DNA of 45,272 nt from JBPOHE01 sp052035915 (lineage in GTDB: Bacteria; Pseudomonadota; Gammaproteobacteria; Chromatiales; Chromatiaceae). Shown here one piece after another: positions 18,065 through 26,518 of this stretch. The DNA lies in NCBI GenBank assembly GCA_052035915.1, contig JBPOHE010000079.1:1-45272 (forward strand). Reading direction: 5' to 3'. A model generated the notes under the pieces. It did not search any database, was not told where the DNA came from, and was given only the letters and a program-made list of their open reading frames with translations. The translations under genes were made by a program, and so were the position numbers. Each line of letters opens with the position of its first letter. Position 1 is the stretch's first letter.

Positions 18065-18302
18065 GGTCAATGTCTTCTTCCAACTCGTATTCACCGTAAT
18101 GCCGCTCGATTTGTCTCTCCGCCAACCCTTCCAGAAAAGTCCATTTGTCCAATCCAGCCAAGCGACGGGCGATACCCATAGAAACAAGTCCGCGCTCATA
18201 CAGGGCAAACGCCATCTCAATAGCCAGTTGCTGATCTAATTGCTTGCGTGGCCATTTGATCGCGGCAACGACGTCATCAGGAATGCTTGGAGTGATAGCC
18301 AT
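17976..18302 (-). CDS. UPF0175 family antitoxin
   Basis: 108 residues. The N-terminal 80 residues match the UPF0175 pattern: ITPSIPDDVVAAIKWP, then QLAIEMAFALYERGLVSMG and AGLDKWTFLEGLAERQI, which includes a helix-turn-helix-like stretch. These proteins neutralise DUF3368 toxins and probably repress their own promoter. The last 29 or so residues run through the start of the toxin gene and may be an extension beyond the usual domain. Strong overlap with the toxin supports co-translation. There are 47 bases between it and the upstream formyltransferase, enough for its own promoter. Confidence 0.8.
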   Translation of the reverse strand: MAITPSIPDDVVAAIKWPRKQLDQQLAIEMAFALYERGLVSMGIARRLAGLDKWTFLEGLAERQIERHYGEYELEEDIDHANTGSEQFLSHYSSRKNRSTQSVAGFFW

Positions 18303-18349
18303 ATTGATTTCTCATGATCGGAGTTAAAAATTGTCAAACATTTCTCCGC

Positions 18350-19015
18350 TCAGCAATATTGATTATGGTTATTGATACGGCCAACCTTCTTTATAGCTAT
18401 CTCATATCTATAACCAAGGTGGTCAAAAAATGCTGGATATCGTGATGGATCACATACCCGAAGCAGGTTGAACTGCTCGGCCAGACTACGATGGGGATCG
18501 ATACGGCTATCATCCGGCGTGCGGCGACGGTAATAGGTTCCCAGTTGATCTGTCTGTGGCAAGGGTCGAACCTTATCAATGTTTTCAACCGCGTAGTCCA
18601 TAAGCTTCAATTCGGCGCCAAACAATAACTGATTGATTTCATCCACCAACTCATGGCCTTCAAAATGAATCTCCAACTGATGCCAGATTGCTCCAGTATC
18701 AACTTTATCTTCAGCTTCTAACAATGAAACGGTGATGTGGTTTGAACCATGTAATATCTGCCAAACCAATGGTGACCAGCCTCGACCAAGAGGAAGATTG
18801 CTCGCGTGAATAACCAAGCTTGCCCGATATTTTGAACGCAAATCCAACCCGACGATCTCTGAACAAGAGATAAGGAAGAGCACATCCCCCCCTGAGAGAG
18901 CGGCTTTTGACTGGACGAGCTCAACGATGTGCTGTGATCGTTTCTCCGCGCACCACTGTTCAAGATGAGGATATATGGGGTGTGTAGAGGATGAACACAA
19001 AACGGAAATTTTCAT
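18350..19015 (-). CDS. Formyltransferase-family enzyme of pseudaminic acid synthesis
   Basis: About 221 residues starting MKISVLCSSSTHP at 19015, where the ATG overlaps the pseG stop; ATG 19021 (MAMKIS) is the alternative. The segment IHASNLPLGRGWSP followed by DKVDTGAIWHQ is the formyltransferase signature (HxSxLPxxRG and the DTG aspartate). The asparagine that normally lies two residues before the histidine is replaced by valine, as appears common in nonulosonate-locus members. It occupies the place where pseH, the GNAT acetyltransferase, is expected, and no GNAT gene is seen in the locus. It may add a formyl group to the 4-amino group of the sugar, which would give a 7-N-formyl pseudaminic acid. 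Family call is firm; the role is inferred. Confidence 0.75.
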   Translation of the reverse strand: MKISVLCSSSTHPIYPHLEQWCAEKRSQHIVELVQSKAALSGGDVLFLISCSEIVGLDLRSKYRASLVIHASNLPLGRGWSPLVWQILHGSNHITVSLLEAEDKVDTGAIWHQLEIHFEGHELVDEINQLLFGAELKLMDYAVENIDKVRPLPQTDQLGTYYRRRTPDDSRIDPHRSLAEQFNLLRVCDPSRYPAFFDHLGYRYEIAIKKVGRINNHNQYC

Positions 19016-20097
19016 GGCCATACCGCCTCGATTGCGCGCTGCATTCCATTCCCATCTACGAGTTCGCATGCGCGTCGACCCTGTACCAACAAAAGCTCCG
19101 GATTGCGTAACGCGGTTTCAAGGAACTCGTATAATATCAAAGTGGACATGCCATCTGCGGCACCCAAGTAAGTAAATAAACCCTCAATATTAGCCTTCTG
19201 AGCAATAAATTGTTGATTGATGGCCATTGCTATCGCCAGTGTGGGAAGACCTACAGCAGCCCTTTCCCATGTCGTGGATCCCGACGCCCCAATCGCGAGA
19301 TCCGCCCTCTCCATCAAGCCGGCCATATCATCCGTTTGGCAATGGTAGATGGCATTAAGCATGATCTCGCATTCCTTACGGACCGCCTCGCGTCTGGGGT
19401 TGCCGGAGCCGACGACCACATCGACTGAGATATCTTCCCGATGCAATGACCTGACCGCCTCCAAAGCCAGAGACGTCAGGTTGTACGGATCGGTTCCGCC
19501 AAAGAAGATCAGGATACGGCGAACCTTACCGTCGCGGGGTCTGAGCCTTTTCCTGGCCTCGCGGAACTCAGGACGCAGCAAGGCGAAACGAGGACCCAAC
19601 AGCAAGCGGCAGGTATCCGATACCAAGCCGGCATATCGATTTCCACCTTCTGGTTGGAGGTTCTGATCCAGCAGCACATCGCAATCATGAATCCGGTCCG
19701 CCAAGTCATCGATGACGAAAAGGCGCTTGGTGAGGGGGCGCAAGGCTGTTTCCCAGCGATGATCGAGGGCATAGTGATCGACAACAAGCCAATCCACTCC
19801 ACCGATTTGTTCCAGAGCTGTAAGGGTTTCCCGCACATCCTCTTCCCAATTTACTCCCAACCAGGCGGCGTGGGCAGGCTCATCCCCAGACCGGTGATAT
19901 GGTTCGGCTGGGAGGGGTAACAGGGTGACGGAATACCCTTTGTTTGCGATCAAATCGGCCAGGTGACCAGCATGGGCTCGGGTCACGAAGTGGATGTCGG
20001 CACCTCGCCGTCGTAACTCATCGGCCAAGGTCAAACAACGCATGATATGACCGGTTCCCATCTCAACCGAGGCATCGGCGCGGAAGAGGATATGCAT
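19012..20097 (-). CDS. pseG: UDP-2,4-diacylamido-2,4,6-trideoxy-L-altropyranose hydrolase
   Basis: 361 residues. The N-terminus HILFRADASVEMGTGHIMRC is diagnostic for PseG, a GT-B-like hydrolase that removes UDP before the PseI step. The catalytic histidine is in GTGHIMR. The C-terminal UDP-binding site is visible as IGASGSTTWERAAVGLPTLA. The length is typical or slightly long. The stop overlaps the start of the formyltransferase gene. Upstream lies a broken PIN gene that separates it from pseF, so the operon appears to have tolerated an insertion that later decayed. Confidence 0.9.
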   Translation of the reverse strand: MHILFRADASVEMGTGHIMRCLTLADELRRRGADIHFVTRAHAGHLADLIANKGYSVTLLPLPAEPYHRSGDEPAHAAWLGVNWEEDVRETLTALEQIGGVDWLVVDHYALDHRWETALRPLTKRLFVIDDLADRIHDCDVLLDQNLQPEGGNRYAGLVSDTCRLLLGPRFALLRPEFREARKRLRPRDGKVRRILIFFGGTDPYNLTSLALEAVRSLHREDISVDVVVGSGNPRREAVRKECEIMLNAIYHCQTDDMAGLMERADLAIGASGSTTWERAAVGLPTLAIAMAINQQFIAQKANIEGLFTYLGAADGMSTLILYEFLETALRNPELLLVQGRRACELVDGNGMQRAIEAVWP

Positions 20098-20108
20098 GAT
20101 TTCTCTGC

Positions 20109-20464
20109 CTAGGACTCTGCTGAACGGCTGATGGCGATAAGTTGCTTGTCCATGGTCAGGAGTTCGATGCCGGCGCAGCTGCTGTAGCGACGATGATGGC
20201 GTCGGGCAACTTGATCCTGCGGGTTTGTCGCAAGCTGATGACTACGTCCTCAATGCTACGGTCAACGGCAGGTAGTTGAGTCGGGCCAGTTTCTGCCTGC
20301 TCACAGCCTCTTCTTCCCGAGTGATTCCAGGATACCCGAGGAGTCTCATGCGCATGATGGCGCTGTACGCACAGTTTTGCGATCAACGCTTGGCGCCGTC
20401 TGACCTCCTCTGGCACCGGAGGGCTGGCCTTGAGAATTCCCAGTATCAAAAAGGTAATTCCCAT
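20109..20464 (-). pseudogene. Decayed PIN-domain (VapC-like) toxin gene
   Basis: Reading frames on the - strand change at least three times. From the ATG at 20464 (eight bases after the pseF stop, with GGGG as ribosome site) the frame gives MGITFLI. A second frame gives RLLGYPGITREEEAVSRQK. A third gives VDRSIEDVVISLRQTRRIKL and the PIN motif LPDAIIVATAAA. A fourth gives AGIELLTMDKQLIAIS and a stop at 20109. Joined, these read as a PIN protein with the family's acidic residues, although the first DxN-type motif is not preserved. Frame changes fall near 20350, 20266 and 20174, with one more near the start. No partner antitoxin was seen. Sequencing error is unlikely to explain so many shifts. 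Confidence 0.75.
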
Positions 20465-20472
20465 GTTTCCCC

Positions 20473-21162
20473 CTAGCCCATGCGCCAAGCCTTATACATC
20501 AGCTCCGCTCGGCGCCAATCTTCTTCCGTGTCGATATCCTGCACCAGATATCGCGGGAGAATGACCGGAAGTGAGGCTGGAGAGAAGGTCGCTTCGTCGT
20601 TGAGAAAGGCTTCGGCCCGACCCCAGTAGAACTGACCGGCGTCGTGATAGACCGGCTCCAAATCCTGGGAGCGGGTCAGTCGATGCTCAGGATAGATCGC
20701 CTCCACCTCGCCCCGTTCGTTGAGACGTATAGCCCGTTGAATGGGAAAAGCAAAGGAAGTCACGGCAAAGACGAAGGCCTTCTGAGACGCCACCAGCTTG
20801 TCGAAACCGTCGCGAAGGTAGCAAGACTGTAGAAAAGGCGCGGTTGCGTAGATACAGCAGGCATATTCAACCCTTGCGCCCTGTTCTTGGTACCAGGTAA
20901 TGGCCTGTTTGGCGACGGCGTTGGTGCCGGTGAAATCGTCGGCGAGGGCCTGGGGGCGAAGGAAAGGGACCTCCGCACTGAATTCCTTGGCGATACGGGC
21001 AATCTCCTCGTCGTCGGTGGAGACCATGATGGTATCGAACAGTCTGGACTCGATGGCGGTTTGGATGGAATAGGCCATGATGGGTTGTCCAGCGAAGAAG
21101 CGTATGTTTTTACGCGGTATCCGCTTGCTCCCACCGCGGGCGGGAATGACCGCCAGGTTCAT
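20473..21162 (-). CDS. pseF: Pseudaminic acid cytidylyltransferase
   Basis: 229 residues. It activates pseudaminic acid with CTP to CMP-pseudaminate. The N-terminal nucleotide-binding motif is AVIPARGGSKRIPRKNI, shared with NeuA/PseF cytidylyltransferases, followed by FFAGQPIMAYSI. VSTDDEEIARIA and the C-terminal VQDIDTEEDWRRAE are also typical. The start overlaps the pseC stop by four bases, showing translational coupling in the order pseB-pseC-pseF. The length fits PseF. Confidence 0.9.
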   Translation of the reverse strand: MNLAVIPARGGSKRIPRKNIRFFAGQPIMAYSIQTAIESRLFDTIMVSTDDEEIARIAKEFSAEVPFLRPQALADDFTGTNAVAKQAITWYQEQGARVEYACCIYATAPFLQSCYLRDGFDKLVASQKAFVFAVTSFAFPIQRAIRLNERGEVEAIYPEHRLTRSQDLEPVYHDAGQFYWGRAEAFLNDEATFSPASLPVILPRYLVQDIDTEEDWRRAELMYKAWRMG

Positions 21163-22328
21163 CGCAAAACCTCAGTCAGGGCGGCGACACAAGCTTGTTG
21201 TTGTTGGGTGGTCAATCCGGGGTAGAGCGGCAATGTCATGGCTTCCCGGTAAAACTTCTCTGCCACCGGGAATTGCCCTGGACGAAACCCAAGCGAGCGG
21301 TAATAGGGCTGGGTATGGACCGGGATGTAATGGACATTGACACCAATATCCGCCGCACGCATCCGGGTTACTAGCGTCCGCCGGTCGATGTTGGTGCGGG
21401 TGGGATCGATTCTGATGACATAGAGGTGCCAAGCGGATTGGGTATCGGGTGTCTGCCTGGGTTTACAGATGGGTAGATCGCTGAGCCAGGCGTCGTACCC
21501 GGCTGCAAGAGATCTGCGACGCTCGACAAAATCACCCAACCGGGCCATCTGACTCACTCCCAGGGCCGCCTGGATGTCGGTCATACGGTAATTGAAGCCC
21601 AGTTCGAGTTGCTCGTAATACCAGGGCTCCTGGGACTGGTCTTCCATCTGCGCCGGATCCCGGGTAATGCCGTGGGTGCGGAGTCGCCACATCTGTTCCG
21701 CCAACGCCTTGTCGTTAGTCAGGGCCATTCCCCCCTCACCGCTGGTGATGATCTTGACGGGGTGGAAGCTGAAGACGGTTATATCGGAATAGCGGCAATC
21801 GCCTATGGGGTATCCCTCATAGCGGCCGCCGATAGCGTGCGAGGCATCCTCGATGATATGGAAACCATAACGTTCACCCAAGGCGCGGATCGCCCGCATT
21901 TCACAGGATTGACCGGCGAAATGGACGGGTACGACTATCTTTGGTAGGTGACCCCTTGTCTGTGCCTGTTCGAGTTTGGCGGTCAGGGCCGCGACACTCA
22001 TGTTATAGGTGTGAGGGTCGATGTCGACGAAGTCTACGGAAGCCCCGCAATACAGCCCACAGTTGGCTGAAGCCACAAAGGTGTTCGGCGAGGTCCAGAG
22101 CCGATCACCAGGTCCAAGGCCAAGCGCGAGACAGGCCAGGTGCAGGGCGGAAGTGGCGCTATTGACCGCAACCCCATATTTGGCGCCGCAGTATTCCGTA
22201 ACTCTGTGTTCAAAACGAGGGATGGCGGGACCCTGGGTCAACCAATCGGAACGCAGCACTTCGACGACGGCGTCGATGTCCGCTTGATCGATGTCTTGTC
22301 TGGCGTAGGGAATAAGGGCCACGGTCAT
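21159..22328 (-). CDS. pseC: UDP-4-amino-4,6-dideoxy-N-acetyl-altrosamine aminotransferase
   Basis: 389 residues, a DegT/DnrJ/EryC1-type PLP aminotransferase. It transfers an amino group from glutamate to the 4-keto sugar made by PseB. The PLP lysine lies in FSFHPVKIITSGEGGM. The opening IPYARQDIDQADIDAVVEVL and the contact segment NSATSALHLACLALG are typical for PseC. The start overlaps the end of pseB by four bases, and its own stop overlaps pseF. Confidence 0.92.
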   Translation of the reverse strand: MTVALIPYARQDIDQADIDAVVEVLRSDWLTQGPAIPRFEHRVTEYCGAKYGVAVNSATSALHLACLALGLGPGDRLWTSPNTFVASANCGLYCGASVDFVDIDPHTYNMSVAALTAKLEQAQTRGHLPKIVVPVHFAGQSCEMRAIRALGERYGFHIIEDASHAIGGRYEGYPIGDCRYSDITVFSFHPVKIITSGEGGMALTNDKALAEQMWRLRTHGITRDPAQMEDQSQEPWYYEQLELGFNYRMTDIQAALGVSQMARLGDFVERRRSLAAGYDAWLSDLPICKPRQTPDTQSAWHLYVIRIDPTRTNIDRRTLVTRMRAADIGVNVHYIPVHTQPYYRSLGFRPGQFPVAEKFYREAMTLPLYPGLTTQQQQACVAALTEVLR

Positions 22329-23335
22329 ACCGGCGTAAACTTTGGGTCGATATGTTCGCGTATGAGCGAGCGAATTTGCTCGACCGTCAAGAAACTCGGA
22401 TTTTGTCCGGAGTCATAGGCGAAACCGGGCGTGACTGGCCGCGCGGGGATGTGAGCGGCATAGCGTTCAAGGCCCAGCCTTTCACTCGCCGGCAGAATGG
22501 CGTAGTAAGGGCCAAGATCCACAGTAGTGAAACTATCGCTGGCCGTGATCATTTCTTCGTGGATTTTTTCACCTGGGCGGATGCCCACCACCTCATGGCG
22601 GCAACTGGGTCCGATAGCCATGGCCAGGTCGAGGATGCGGTAGGAGGGAATCTTGGGAACAAAAATTTCTCCCCCGAGGGCGTGTTCGAGTGCCCAAGCT
22701 ACCATTTCCACCCCTTCCGTGAGTGTAATATTGAAACGGGTCATGGCCGGGTCGGTAATGGGCAGTACACCGGTTTTGGTCTTATCGAGGAAGAAGGGAA
22801 TCACCGAGCCGCGCGACCCCATGACATTGCCGTAGCGAACAACCGCAAAACGCAGATCGCGCGCGCCACGAAAGTTATTGGCAGCGACAAAGAGTTTGTC
22901 ACTACAGAGCTTGGTCGCTCCATAGAGATTGATCGGCGCGGCGGCTTTGTCCGTGGAAAGCGCCACGACACGTTTCACCTCCGTATCCATACAGGCTTCG
23001 ATGAGATTGGCCGCCCCCATGATATTGGTCTGGATGAATTCGATGGGGTTATATTCGGCTGCCGGTACCTGTTTGAGCGCGGCGGCATGGACTACGGTAT
23101 CGATCCCTTCGAGGGCGCGCCGCAGGCGGTTGCGGTCGCGCACATCGCCGATGAAAAAACGCAATTGGGGGTAACGTGACGCCGGATAATGCTGCGCCAT
23201 CTCGAATTGCTTGAGCTCGTCGCGGGAGAACACCACGATGCGTCTCGGGTGGTAACGCTGGAGCATGGTTGACACGAAATGCTTGCCGAAGGAGCCGGTG
23301 CCTCCGGTTATGAGGATACTTCTATCAGTAAACAT
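22325..23335 (-). CDS. pseB: UDP-N-acetylglucosamine 4,6-dehydratase (inverting)
   Basis: 336 residues, a short-chain dehydrogenase-fold enzyme opening pseudaminic acid synthesis by dehydrating UDP-GlcNAc with C5 inversion. The NADP motif is ITGGTGSFGKHF, the usual PseB form. VALSTDKAAAPINLYGATK contains the lysine and the YxxxK-type pair of the active site. Later motifs RYGNVMGSRGSVIPFF and IRPGEKIHEEMI also match. The ATG follows the wzt stop directly (TGAATG), so pseB may be translated by re-initiation after wzt. The length fits the family. Confidence 0.93.
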   Translation of the reverse strand: MFTDRSILITGGTGSFGKHFVSTMLQRYHPRRIVVFSRDELKQFEMAQHYPASRYPQLRFFIGDVRDRNRLRRALEGIDTVVHAAALKQVPAAEYNPIEFIQTNIMGAANLIEACMDTEVKRVVALSTDKAAAPINLYGATKLCSDKLFVAANNFRGARDLRFAVVRYGNVMGSRGSVIPFFLDKTKTGVLPITDPAMTRFNITLTEGVEMVAWALEHALGGEIFVPKIPSYRILDLAMAIGPSCRHEVVGIRPGEKIHEEMITASDSFTTVDLGPYYAILPASERLGLERYAAHIPARPVTPGFAYDSGQNPSFLTVEQIRSLIREHIDPKFTPV

Positions 23336-24610
23336 TCAGTCCAATCTGTTATAGGTATAGGGAATATCGAAGAAACCCACCTGTTGGGAGGCCGCGAAAT
23401 CGGTTTGTTCGTATTTTCTGGCATGAATCACCAGGGGTGGCAAGATACCGTCAACCACGTCATAGGGTTGCGCATGTCGGTTACCAAGCCAGAAGTAGAG
23501 GGAGAACTCCCCTGGACGCAACCCGATATTCGGCAGCTCGATTTCGATAGTCCCTTCTTCGTCGGCCTCGACTGGGTCGCCGCGGATCTGGTGTCGTAGG
23601 TTGGTGATAATCTCCCCCATCCGACCAGAGCGCAAGGCGACGGCGACGAAAAGGTTTTCGATGGATCTGAATACTTTATAGGTCAGCAGAAAGCGGACGG
23701 TCTCTCCCCGCTCAAAAATCTGGCGCGGTCTGGATTTGCTATCCAGCACCTTCGCGGAAGTGATCCTCGCCGCTCCTGAGCCGCGCCTGAATGTTTCATC
23801 TCCCACCTTATAGGTCGCGGTAATCTCGGTCTTGAAAACCTGGTCATTGTATAACCTCACGGCCGTTTCTACGTCGGTAAAGGCGGTGAGCAATCCCCCA
23901 TTCAATACGATGCCTCGGTGACTCAGTGCCCGTATCGATTGCATGTTATGGCTTACGAACAATACGGTTCTTCCGCTACGCGACGAGATATCTTCCATTT
24001 TTCCGAGACATTTCTTCTGGAAGGCGATGTCCCCCACTGCCAGCACTTCATCCACGATCAGGATTTCCGGTTCCAGGTGCGCCGCCACGGCAAAGGCAAG
24101 ACGCACATACATCCCGCTGGAATAATGCTTCACTGGGGTATCGATGAAGGGTTCGATTTCCGAGAAGTCGACGATCTCGTCGAATTTGCGCTCGATCTCG
24201 ATCTTGCGCATTCCCAAGATGGCGCCGTTGAGATAGATATTCTCCCGTCCGGTGAGTTCGAGATGAAAACCCGTGCCAACTTCGAGCAGGCTGGCGACGC
24301 GCCCATGAATCTCGGCCCAACCCTCGGTGGGATCGGTGATGCGGCTGAGGATCTTCAGCAGGGTGCTTTTGCCGGCGCCGTTGCGGCCGATGATACCGAC
24401 CACTTCGCCCTCATGGATCTCGAAGCTTACATCCTTCAGCGCCCAGATGAGGTTCTTTTCTACGGCCTGACCGCGCATCGCCCGCAATCGTCGGACCGGG
24501 GCCTTCAGACCTTCCATCAGCGCCTCGCGCAAGGTGCGATAGCTCGCCGGCTTGGCGCCGATGGCGTACTGTTTGCCCAGTCCTTCGACAGTGATGATGG
24601 GACGGTTCAT
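23336..24610 (-). CDS. wzt: ABC polysaccharide exporter ATP-binding protein
   Basis: 424 residues. The ATPase domain shows Walker A GIIGRNGAGKST, signature HYSSGMYVRLAFAVAA and Walker B ILIVDEVLAVGD, the form found in Wzt/TagH exporters. After about residue 255 a C-terminal beta-sandwich domain follows (TYKVGDETFRRGSGAARITS...), as in Wzt proteins that recognise the finished O-polysaccharide end. It should energise export of the polymer across the inner membrane with the Wzm permease. An unusual broken gene lies between it and wzm. The stop immediately precedes the pseB start. Confidence 0.9.
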   Translation of the reverse strand: MNRPIITVEGLGKQYAIGAKPASYRTLREALMEGLKAPVRRLRAMRGQAVEKNLIWALKDVSFEIHEGEVVGIIGRNGAGKSTLLKILSRITDPTEGWAEIHGRVASLLEVGTGFHLELTGRENIYLNGAILGMRKIEIERKFDEIVDFSEIEPFIDTPVKHYSSGMYVRLAFAVAAHLEPEILIVDEVLAVGDIAFQKKCLGKMEDISSRSGRTVLFVSHNMQSIRALSHRGIVLNGGLLTAFTDVETAVRLYNDQVFKTEITATYKVGDETFRRGSGAARITSAKVLDSKSRPRQIFERGETVRFLLTYKVFRSIENLFVAVALRSGRMGEIITNLRHQIRGDPVEADEEGTIEIELPNIGLRPGEFSLYFWLGNRHAQPYDVVDGILPPLVIHARKYEQTDFAASQQVGFFDIPYTYNRLD

Positions 24611-24662
24611 GGGGTCGATTCAGATGTCTGGCTTATAGGTATGTTTTTTTCCGGCAATCGCC

Positions 24663-25598
24663 TTAGCCTTCCGAAAAGATGGCTTCCAAGCTTTCGGCAT
24701 CGAGCAGCCGCTCACCCCATAGCTCCAACTGGGCTGGCGCCGCTTGGTTGAGCTGGGCTTCCGCCCACTGCGGCAGCGGCCCGAAACGCCGCACCAGGAG
24801 TCGGTGAAGCAGAGCGATCTGCCCTTGGGAAATACCCTTCTCCATGCCCTTCTCCATGCCCCGGCGAGTGAAGATGCGTTCGAAACTACTCACATAGCGC
24901 ATATGCTTTTCCTCCTCAAATTCTTGCACCTCCTTCCATAACCTCTCTTCCAACCCTTCTGGCAAGGCCAGCACCCAGTCGATGAAGCGAAATAGTTCCA
25001 GTATGTCTTGTCGCGGATAGCCCCGATGGTACAGGTGGCGAATCAGCGCCAGCTTGCCCCGATAGCGTTCGACCTCCGCACCGGCGGTCTGCTGCGCCGC
25101 CAGATGGGCCTGGGTCACTATGGCAAAGGGATTGGTCGAGGCGTCCAACTCGGCCCACCGCTCTCGGTAGGCATTCAAACTCACCACAGGAAAGCGTAGT
25201 TCCATTCGGCTGCCCCAGCGCTGGTAGCCGAATTCGCCGTACTCCTTTGGATGCGAGTTGGTCAGCACCGCCAGACTCACCACCGGCTTGGCGTACCTAT
25301 CGTACAAGCGGTAGTTGTAGACAAACATTCGCTGGCCAAAATCCGCCTCATGCTTTCCCTGAACTTCGATATGCACCAACACCCAGTCCTCGACACCGGA
25401 GTGGTCGATGACCCGTGCCAGGATATCAGCGTACGCCGACCCAGGGTGGCGTCACGCACCACCTTTTGTAGCTCCTTGTCGAAAGGTATAGCCCTGACTC
25501 CAGTCAATTCCTGCGTAGGCCGCGGGAAAAAAGAACGCCAGAAATTCCGGAAAGTAACGCTCCAGCACGTTTTTCCATGGAGAGTCACAGTCGATCAT
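24663..25598 (-). pseudogene. Rpn/PD-(D/E)XK-like DUF4351 gene with two frameshifts
   Basis: From the ATG at 25598 the frame reads MIDCDSPWKNVLERYFPEF and GIDWSQGYTF, then is lost near 25481. The middle reads FDKELQKVVRDATLGRR in another frame. Near 25434 the first frame returns (ADILARVIDHSGVEDW) and runs to the stop at 24663. The changes fit losses of two and one base, summing to one codon. The family is the Rpn/transposase-like nuclease group with a PD-(D/E)XK core (VLVHIEVQGKHE). The C-terminal end (LLHRLLVRRFGPLP...AESLEAIF) is a DUF4351-like domain. It interrupts the wzm-wzt pair. A shorter product from 25382 could still be made but would lack the N-terminus. Sequencing error should be ruled out. 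Confidence 0.75.
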
Positions 25599-25654
25599 GT
25601 CTACTCTCTTCCCCTACCAGATTCCTTATTGCCTAAGCTCATGGGGTCGCCTCA

Positions 25655-26518
25655 TCAGATGATATCGGCGAAGCGGCGCTCGACGCGATTGAAGTGCCAT
25701 ATCCCGGCCAAGAACGCCATTGTGCCAATGATGAAAGAGATACCCAGTCCCAGGACATCGAAGGCCCGACCCAGAAAGGCCGAACGGAAGCCTTCGACCA
25801 CTCCGGCCATGGGGTTGAGGTAGAGAAGCCAGCGCCAGTCCTCGGGCAGCAGGCTGGCCGGGTAGACCACCGGGGTGGCGAACATCCACACCTGGACGAG
25901 GAAAGGGATGACATAGCGGAAATCCCGGTAGGCGACGTTCAAGGCGGAAAGCAGCGTCCCCACGCCCAAGGCGATGAATCCCAGGGCCAGCACCAGAACC
26001 GGCGCCGCGAGGAGATTCAACGACCAGCCCAGGCCGTAAAAAAGCATCATTATCAATAAGATCATCGCGGAGATAGCGAAGTCCAAGAGGATACCCCCGA
26101 TGGAGGCCAGGGGGATGATGAGCCGGGGAAAGTAGACCTTGCTGATCAGATTGGCCGATCCGACCACCGAGTTCCCGGCGCTGGTGACGGCATTGGCGAA
26201 GAAGGTCCAGGGCAAGAGGGCAGTGAACACGAAGATGGGGTAAGGGAGACCGTCCGAGGGCAGCTTGGCGAGGTGTCCGAACACCAGGGAGAAGATGGTC
26301 ATGGCGGTGAGCGGTTGCAGAATCACCCAGAGCACCCCAAGCACCGTCTGCTTGTAACGCACCTTGATGTCGCGCAGGGCCAGAATCCAGAGGAGTTCCC
26401 GGTACTCCCAGAGTTCCCGCAGGTCAAGGCGCCAGGTGTTGCGGGGTTGGATGCGAACGGGGCGAAAACTTGTTGGACTCGTCATACAGCGGACAGCAGG
26501 GGAAAGGCCAGCGCTCAT
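25655..26518 (-). CDS. wzm: ABC polysaccharide exporter permease
   Basis: 287 residues from 26518; an ATG at 26485 (MTSPTSFRPV) is an equally good start. It has six hydrophobic segments and the ABC-2 membrane family layout: LALRDIKVRYKQTVLG before the first segment, then LPWTFFANAVTSAGNS and YLNPMAGVVEGFRSAF near the end. This is the pattern of Wzm/RfbA/TagG permeases that export O-antigen or related polymers with Wzt. It is the first gene of the polysaccharide operon in transcription order, so the operon promoter is probably in the 26.52-27.09 kb gap. Confidence 0.9.
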   Translation of the reverse strand: MSAGLSPAVRCMTSPTSFRPVRIQPRNTWRLDLRELWEYRELLWILALRDIKVRYKQTVLGVLWVILQPLTAMTIFSLVFGHLAKLPSDGLPYPIFVFTALLPWTFFANAVTSAGNSVVGSANLISKVYFPRLIIPLASIGGILLDFAISAMILLIMMLFYGLGWSLNLLAAPVLVLALGFIALGVGTLLSALNVAYRDFRYVIPFLVQVWMFATPVVYPASLLPEDWRWLLYLNPMAGVVEGFRSAFLGRAFDVLGLGISFIIGTMAFLAGIWHFNRVERRFADII

